Program-made: the position numbers and the translations under genes | In this document: positions 56,225-64,000 of the stretch, one piece after another | Numbering within the stretch: position 1 is the stretch's first letter | Layout of the letters: each line of letters starts with the position of its first letter | Notes under the pieces: generated by a model | The model's input: the letters and a program-made list of their open reading frames with translations, nothing else | What the model was told of the DNA's origin: nothing | The model's database searches: none | Source of the DNA: Opisthocomus hoazin | Lineage: Eukaryota > Chordata > Aves > Opisthocomiformes > Opisthocomidae | NCBI RefSeq assembly: GCF_030867145.1 | Contig: NC_134414.1 | Span: 130,646,465-130,710,464 of the forward strand | Length of the DNA: 64,000 nucleotides | Reading direction: 5' to 3'

Positions 56225-58055
56225 GGATTTATTTTGACAAACATAACCACATGTAATGAAAATAAGTGAAAAGCAAATGCTTCATTTTGCCTCGCCTAGT
56301 TCTAGTAGCGCCCAAATCAGTTATGAAAGTCCTGAAAGTCAATTGTGAAAGTGTGTTTTGTTTTAAATAAACCAGGGATTTCTGCTATGGAAAAAAAATA
56401 ATGTATACGTTTTTATGTAACGTTTATAACAAGGCTTTTAAAGAAAATAGTTACAGGTATTCAACTGCATCAGACTTCAAAAGAAAAAAGATTACACATA
56501 CAATACAAAAATACAAAAAAAATATTTTTTAGAACTTATAAACTCAAATGTCTAAGTGGTCAGAGCGTTCCTAAAATAAAATTTAAAAAGAATACACTTC
56601 AAGATGCACTTTCCTTTCTGCACTCACAGATTCAACTTCAGCATGAAGAAAGGTTTTAGAGGCAGGATGAAAGCCACTGACATACTGAATTCTACAGCCA
56701 GTTCCAGGTTGAAATTAATTTAGTGGTCGACACTATCAGGTATCTGAGTTTAAAAAGAACCTTACGTTTAGTAGTGGGGCGTGGCGTGATAGTGTTGCTG
56801 TTGATAAATTTTGTTTAACCAGTTCTGCTAGTAAAATGTTTTAAAAATAAGCAATCTGAATTAGCCTGAAATTTAGACAGTCCTTCCTAGGTTTGAAACC
56901 CTACAGCACTGCTCTGTGGTACGAAAGCCAGGAAATTAAATTGACCAGACTAAAGTAATTGTTGAAAATTATTGCAAAAGGCAGACAGGTAGGAAAAGTC
57001 AAGTTTTATTTCTGAAGGTGACTCTTGTTAGAAGCATTAGGACTGCAAATACAGGATTCTTCTCTAACCTGATAGTGTCCACTGAGGTCACGGGCATCAA
57101 GGTATTTTGTTTTAAATTGCAAGACAGGGAAAGTGCATCTTAGATTTTTCATACTTAAGCAGTGAGTTACCGATTTTTGGTGTGGCTTTTATTCCTTCTA
57201 GGCATAGTAAAGAAAAATATTTCAACCAAATGTGAAGCTTAATGTACATTAGCTTGTCTTTTTGGTGATGGCTTTTGTGTACCACAAGGAAATGCTAACA
57301 ACACTACTCAACGCTAATGAATTAAGAGGAGCACACTGAAAATCTACCTTTGCAGTGAATATTCTTTACAGACTGTATCTAATATACAGACAAGGCCCAT
57401 TTCCTTAAGATGAAACAGGCCACAGAAGGTTACACATCCTACATGAAGTCTTAAACAAAATTAGAGCTAATTTACCAGAGCCACTCAGAGCAGCGTAATT
57501 CCTAGTTTGCAGAGACTTAACAAAAGGGGACTGCAGGGAGAAAAAAAAAATCCAGGTTCTTATTAATTCCTGCGTAAGTTTATATTCAAATTAATAGTCC
57601 AGTAACACTTCTAGCACAGGACAACGCTCACTCTCTTTAGCAGTACTCCTAGGAGTCAACTGTATCTCCTGTTATGAAGAGGGAGGCAGAAGTGAGAATG
57701 CGCGAGCATTCAATGTTACCCTGATTAAAGAGACAGTAACCTTTTTCATCCACCTTAACTGCTGACCAAAAAAAAAAAAAAAAAAAAAAATCTTAAAAAG
57801 GTACCACTCCAATTTCTTTATTATCTGTAACTTTTTGAAACTAATCACATGGAACTACAAAATTAGCAAACGCCTCGAAATCTGTATACAAAACATAAAT
57901 TACCTCTAATTTCAAACTCAGTTATTAGTGTACCACTCAAAATCTTAAAAAAGTGGCTCCAAAGATAGTCTTATACCATTCTTAAAAAAGGAAACTGTTC
58001 CTTTAACGTTACACCCTCCCCTCCCCCCAAACACCCAACTCTCCATCCACATCAT
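56225..58055 (-). other. PCNP: Probable PCNP 3' UTR
   Basis: AT-rich sequence follows the PCNP stop codon. Minus-strand AATAAA hexamers lie at 57817-57822, 57188-57193, 57005-57010 and 56228-56233. The most distal would give a 3' UTR of about 1.8 kb, the nearest about 0.24 kb. The choice cannot be made from sequence alone. Confidence 0.4.
57768..57790. repeat. Poly-A tract
   Basis: A homopolymer of 23 A on the plus strand (poly-U in a PCNP transcript). Confidence 0.9.
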
Positions 58056-61000
58056 TTAGTTATTTTCGTGGTCGTGGACATTTCCAAGATGAGATTTTAT
58101 ATTTCGTTCCCATAGCTTCTGGTTGTCAGAAAAGCCATGCTTTCCTTTATTGAAGGAATTTGGTCCTGCTGAGGTTGGTGTATCCCTGTGGAAAGTGAAA
58201 GAAGATCGGTTGAGAAAGTCAGTTCAACTATAGCAGTTTGTGCAACATGACACTGAAAACACCAGTTTCAAGTCCAAACTGCCACCAGAAACTACCAAAC
58301 ATTCCTTTCTCTCCATTACATCAGGCGTCCTCACCAGGAGCAACTGCAAGTTGGCCACAAAACCGATCTCTCTGTAGCACGTCAAGACAGAGCGACAGGA
58401 TGGGGCAGCAGAGGAGGTGGGAGTGGCAGTAACTGCTGCCAGTTCTGAAGAATTTGTTACAAGGGCTACAGAACTGAGGATCCAAATTTGCTACTGGAGA
58501 AAAAAAACGCACTGAACAGCAGCAAACCTGCAGGGGACTGACTTTAAAAACAGTCTATCATGATAGACATCTTTAAAATATATATGCTCAAAATTAATTC
58601 CCAACTTAAGTGAAGCCTCCTCTGAAAATGTCCCTATTTATTTTAGAAATGGCCCATTACTCAAATTTGTGGCAAGCAGAAGAATTATATGCATTTGTTT
58701 TAAAAGTAAACAAGCTGTTCTTTGTCATTCTGAAAGAGGTAATTCTCATCTTCTCCTTGCACAGGATTTTAAAAATCTGAGCAGACTATCCTACTTCAGG
58801 GAGATTTATAAAATGGAGAACTACAAAGACATGAGGTTTAGCAGCAAGTAGAACACCCACCTGCAACCTTTCCAAGAAGAATGCTAGCTTCTATTTAATA
58901 CAGAATCAGTATCTTCCTCAGAAATAAAGTAGCAAATAAGATTCAAAGTGCAAATGTACTACTTTCAAAGTACAGCTGAAACATTAGGAAATATCTGTAT
59001 TAAGGTTTTCTTTTTTCTGGAGAAGCGTTTTTTGAACCTATTCTGTCTTCCTATCTTTCTAAACCATCTACCTTCTCAAGCACAGGTCAGATCTTGCATT
59101 CTCACACACTCGCCCTTCTCCAAACCATCGTTAAAAGCTGACCTACCTTCCAATGTTCTTCATGCGCATCTTGGCCTCCGGAGGCATTTCTTCTGGTTCA
59201 CTCTACAGAGAGAAAGGAGGTCAGTGTGTGGCTGGCCGCTACCTTTTGAACATTTCAAATGCCTGACAAGATATAGTATGGACTACAGCTCCACAGGAAA
59301 GCAAAGTGACTTAGGACAAAACAGAGTTTCTACAAGGTTGCAGAAAGAAATACAAATTCCTTTTTTCACCTCTGTGTAAGACAGAGCAGTTACACGACAA
59401 CAAAATGTTTAGCAAACCAGAAGCAGCACAACTTTTTTTCACCTCCCCTTTATCAAGCCCAGAGAAAGCAACAATTAATTTGAATTATGTGGTGCATCTC
59501 ATTTTCAGGAAAAAGTTATCAGCCCATTAATGATTTCTTGAACCAACACAGAGCTACAAAGTTGTACATTCTCAAAAAAAACCGCAAGAGATGTTTCTAG
59601 GTTGAAAATCCCTGACCACTAGCTTATTACTCACATCTTCATCTTCATTGAAAGCTGCTGCTACAGAAAGGGTTTTTGGAGCAAGGGTTGGAACAGGCTC
59701 TTTAGGCTTCTGCAAAAGACCAAATGCACAAGTAAGTCTACTAACCAGATGCACTCTGAAAAGCAAGCCGACCTCTCTTGTATTACGATTCCACACAGGC
59801 AAGTCTTAACTTTTGAGTACACCACAGGGGTATGCAGCCACTGGTGCATGATGTAAACAAGCACATCTGAACCTGAGTAAGTTGTGGTATTCAAAGTTTT
59901 ACTATGTCACTGTTTCCATTATTCTTTTGGAGTATTCTTATCCATCCACACCAGGAAGACGAATATGTTTATTTTCTTGTCTTTTAACAACATAACAGCT
60001 TCCTGGCTTAAAACAATTCAATACTTTTTCGCTAGCATCAGCGTGCATCACACAGTCCAATTAATAAAAGGCTCCTTTAAAAAGTATTATTTTGATTTCC
60101 AATAAATACCTTCCTCTAAAGTGTCAGAAACTATCAAACTCACAATTGTTACATATAATACAGCAGAGACACTGAAAGCAACTTGGAGACCACCAAGCAA
60201 ACATTGAGTCATCAGTAACAGTTTGCTTCTACAGTACTACCCATTATCTCCAGCAATCGTACACAGTGCTTCCTCCATTTTGACTTCATTGGCGATTATT
60301 TTGCATACACTCATAGTTTTGAAGCTGACACTGCAGCAGAGTCCTTATGCAACTGCCTACAGCTATTCCTCACCAACAGTGTATCACATATAAATATTGT
60401 GCCATGTTTTAAAGCACCAGCTCCACAAGAACGGCCAACATACTAAGGGACTAAAAATGACTAAGAAGAAACAGGGTAAGTTTCAGCACTGTCCAGTGTG
60501 GTGCACTGACAGTCACCCGCTAAATTCAGTGAGCCAGAAATCCAGAGCCATATTTATTGCCACTGGAAATATCTTTCCACATGAGAAATCGCAGCTTGCT
60601 AGTGGCTCAAGAGAAGACAGCTTTGTCAGTTTTCCCAAAGTCTGAGCTGACCTGATTGCATTTGTACCCTAGAATGCTGCCAGCCCACATCTCCCTCCCA
60701 TCTCAAAACAACAGAGCACTCTTCTCATCTTTTTCAGATCTGTAAAACACTGGTGTTGCAGGTGCAAGCCTTTCATGACTACAGTTTGAGTTTAATCCCG
60801 ACAAGCATTTACAATGTATCCATCACAGTGCTAAGAAAGCATAAACAAACTGTACTAAATAGAGGGGCATCACCTGGCTCGGCCCTGCCCAAGCTAGTAG
60901 AGGAGTACTTTGGTAGAAAAGAGGAGCATCAGATTCACATCTGAGCAAGCACAAGGACACCTTGTACTGGGCAATAAAGGCAACCAGAATTCTTACGAAC

Positions 61001-61749
61001 CTATGTAACAAAGCATATAGCAGAAATGAATCATAGTGACCTTGCACAGAACACGCAAAGTCATTGAAAAATAAACTACAGCTCCCCATGCTACAATCAG
61101 ATCTTTGGAGTGGAAGATGACCTATTAAGCCATCTAGGAGAGTACTTGCTTTCTTGTAGCTTTCAGCATCTTATGCAGTGAAGCTCCCAGCACTCATTTC
61201 AAAGTAGCCTGAACAGTTTAACAAGTCTGCTCATTTCCCCCAGGAAATTATTCCAGACTTCTCAACTCTCATTACAAAATTACTCCGTATGTTCAAAGAT
61301 CCACAGTTCATTTCAATCAAGTCTTATGCTTCCTGGGACAACTGACCTAGTATTAATCACCTTGAAGTACTTACACATGCATTGACCAGCTGGCCCTGCA
61401 ATGCTTTCTTAAACTTTATCCAAGTCACTCACATTTAATGCAAGGCTTTCTGTCTGCACAGAAGCCTCCCCAAAGCACTTCCCCCTTGCCTCGCTTTCCT
61501 GAAAATTAAAATCCCTCAGACAACTTACATTTGCTGCTAGTTTGATGGATATTGCAGATGCCTTCTTTGCTGTCTGACTGCCTATGGAAAATCCAAACTT
61601 GGACATTTTGGCAGGAGCAGGCTTTGTGGTGAAGTCTTCAGCTTCTTCATTAGCTGCCCGTTTCTCTGCGCTGCGACTCGAACTTTCTCCTCCATTACTG
61701 GAAGAAACAGTCTTAGTTTTCACAGGTTTTTCTGCCTCTTCTTCAGGTC
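58056..61749 (-). CDS. PCNP: PCNP, PEST proteolytic signal-containing nuclear protein (last 4 exons, 5' partial)
   Basis: PCNP is a small nuclear protein rich in PEST segments and a reported target of the ubiquitin ligase NIRF/UHRF2. Exons on the minus strand: 61529-61749, 59635-59709, 59147-59202 and 58056-58185, all GT-AG and in phase. They give 160 residues plus stop, where human PCNP has 178 in total, so only the N-terminal 20-odd residues are missing. The first coding exon must lie to the right of the window. The sequence starts [20 protein letters not shown], continues through the conserved [20 protein letters not shown] and [19 protein letters not shown] segments, and ends [20 protein letters not shown] then NN. 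It is hydrophilic, with no membrane segment. It is convergent with ZBTB11, as in mammals. The short exon joining LAAN to KPKEP varies between species. Confidence 0.96.
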
Positions 61750-64000
61750 CTGGTGAAGTCGAAACAACTTACCAAGATGAGCTATTTTTACTGAGCAGAT
61801 TGATGGGAGCAGCAACCTCAAAAAGCATTATACTTTGGGTGCAATAGGTAAGGTGTTTTTAGTGACAGCAGTTTCTACCAATGTACATTTAGTGGACAGC
61901 AAAACACAAAGAGAAGAAGAAACTGCAAGCACTCCACTACTTGTAAATAACTTCTTGCGTATGAGCCAGGAAAACAATCTTGAAGCACCATCTCTTTATT
62001 TAGTATAGAAGTCAAAGTTCATGTAGTAAATTAAATGTAGATGACTAAATCTTTTTAGCGTTTAAGTTGCCATAGATAAGCTCTCATAATTGGAATCCCA
62101 ATTCCAAATCTAGAGTAGATAATCTAAGTTAAAATTAATTCTACTAAATTTCTACAAAAACATGTCCATGCCAGTCTCTAGGCTTGTCTGGCACAACTCT
62201 AAAATCATGGAAGTGACTACAGTGAGGCCAGCTGTCTCAATCATGTTTCAAGTCACTGCTTGTCCGCATCTCATCTGTCATAAATCTGCCAAGCTCTGCT
62301 TGAGGAAGGAACCAGCACTAGAAAAACATATACAGAGATTTCATCTTTGCCGGTTTTGTATAAAAAGTCATGGAAAACATAGCAGCTGAACAATGATCCA
62401 CAAAGAAGAAAAAAGAACACACTCAAATCACATTTTCATTCCTATATACTCAGCTTCTTCAGCTACACCAACAGATAAAGGTGTCCCTGGAACATAGCAA
62501 ACGCTTCAGCAAAAACACATTTCTCTGCTGCTGCAACGGGCAAACCACTGCAGTAGCAAAAGAAAAAAAACCATGCATTGGGGAATGGATAGGAAAGTGC
62601 TCCTATTATCAGCCTAAGAAAAACTGGAGGTAGCACCAGTTCCTCATTACACCAAGCAGAGCACAGGACCCTCCATGCACAGCAAATTCAGACCACCAGG
62701 GAAGAAAGCTCTTTGCACTGCTCTCTAACAGCAAAAAGCTATTCACTAAGACAGAGCAATGGGAGAGAAGCTAGTCTGAACTGGGGGTCAACAAGATTGT
62801 AACTCCAAGAAAAAATGGAAGCAAACAGGACAAAGAAAAACTAGGGACACCATCTATTCATATTTTTCTGCTATTTCCCCAAATCATAAGCAGCAGAATA
62901 CACCTCTTCTACGCCAGTCTTCTAACTATCAAGATAATAAGTGATTGGGACAAAAATGGGTTTATCATTCACCATTGGAAACATGGCAGAATACAAAAAA
63001 AAAACCAAAAAAAAAAAGACAAAAACCTTAAATCAATTTCACTCTATTAAAAAATGGTACTAATCTGCACCACCAGAAATTTGACCCAGAAAGTATAGAT
63101 ACAAAAGTGACAAACAAAGGAGGAAACAGAAACAAGCAAGATGTACACAAGTGACCTTGGGTACTGGCTGCTGTCTTAGCACAGTTTTCCAAACAGCAGT
63201 CTGCAAGGCTATGAGAAGCTCTTTAGAGCTAGTCCATGAAATCACACTAAACAGAATATTCAATTACAGGTCCAGTCTACATACATTGTAGACTGCAAGG
63301 TGATTCGAGGGTCGGTAGAAGATTCATTGGCCTTAAAAGGAACTGTGGACCCAAAAGTCTTTTTCATAAGATACAAAATCCACAGCAGCCCAAATCTCAG
63401 GGCATACTGGACCAGTCCAGGCTCCTAAGCTAACGCTAGCTTGAAGCTAATTACTGCTTGCTTCTTCCACTGCAAATTCTAGAGTATTGCTAAGCACAGG
63501 GTGAAGCCAAGCACGATCTACCCACATCTGTTCTCTCACCGAAATATTAAATAGCTTCTCTCTCAAAAGTAACTCCTTTCATAGAATCACCACTACATTC
63601 CGAATGTCACTTCTACTAGGCTCCACTTAGGATGAACTGTAGACTGCTGAAAGAAATGGCTTCCTTACAAAAACTCTCCCTTGTTGAAGAAGCTACAAAG
63701 AGCGTAGGACAACGGGAGTAGGTGGGGAGGGAGCTGTTGTGCTGCTCTGTTTCTGTAGGAAACAGTTAGAAACGCAGACAGGTCTCTCCCATCTCTCATG
63801 CCAATGCATATATATATTTTTCAAGACATTAAGGTTTCTTTAACATTCTTAGAGATTTAAGGTGGTTGTACTTCGCCTACAGACAGCACCAGTACTATTT
63901 TGAGAAGTAGTCTGACCTCTGCTCTTTTGGTGGATCACAGCAATAAAAAGCTTTCCTGCTTCACGGATGAATTTTTCTCATGAGTATCAACAAGTTATAC
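61750..64000 (-). other. PCNP: PCNP intron 1 (continues beyond window)
   Basis: AT-rich DNA upstream of the PCNP exon that begins at 61749. No GC-rich promoter or first exon is visible before the window ends, so intron 1 exceeds 2.2 kb. A-rich runs near 62.99-63.02 kb are the only notable feature. Confidence 0.6.

Noticed and set aside
63583-63600. Short CATAGAATCA string resembling a CR1 tail
   Set aside because: No further CR1 sequence follows on either side, so it is a chance match.

Overview
The window is vertebrate nuclear DNA, most likely from a bird. The evidence is four multi-exon genes with GT-AG introns, CpG-island promoters in an otherwise AT-rich background, compact introns, and several CR1 LINE 3' ends terminating in the (ATTCTRTG)-type tail typical of avian genomes. 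Turtle or crocodilian origin cannot be strictly excluded because they also carry CR1. No prokaryotic genes, CRISPR array or operon structure is present.

Layout, left to right: (1) 1-10.6 kb has a GC-rich edge that may be the 5' end of the next gene (NXPE3 by known vertebrate order), then non-coding sequence with one CR1 fragment and the probable long 3' UTR of CEP97. (2) 10618-24861, minus strand: CEP97, all 11 coding exons resolved, 861 codons. Its first intron holds a probable LTR. (3) About 24.3-25.7 kb: a CpG island shared head-to-head by CEP97 (leftward) and RPL24 (rightward), with two opposed ZNF143-type motifs and a CCAAT box. (4) 25223-29090, plus strand: RPL24 (ribosomal protein eL24), 6 exons, 157 codons, 5'TOP-like leader. 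(5) 29.1-32 kb: intergenic with two CR1 copies and a (TGCA)n tract. (6) 32797-49176, plus strand: ZBTB11, 11 coding exons, 1043 codons, with an integrase-like HHCC motif, a BTB domain and 12 C2H2 fingers, followed by a roughly 2.7 kb 3' UTR. (7) 52-56 kb: intergenic with a GC-rich patch and one CR1 copy. (8) 58056-61749, minus strand: the last four exons of PCNP. Its first exon lies beyond the right edge.

The order and orientation CEP97 / RPL24 / ZBTB11 / PCNP match the block known from human 3q12.3, so this is an ordinary conserved syntenic segment. The genes have separate housekeeping roles: centriole capping and ciliogenesis control, the large ribosomal subunit, a transcription factor, and a nuclear PEST protein. 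I found no convincing new biological system. The best leads are regulatory: the shared promoter with opposed ZNF143 sites, a start-stop uORF and YY1 cluster on ZBTB11, a possible intronic-polyadenylation BTB-only ZBTB11 isoform, a sense-oriented LTR in CEP97 intron 1, and an unassigned CRE-TATA arrangement at 52.18 kb.
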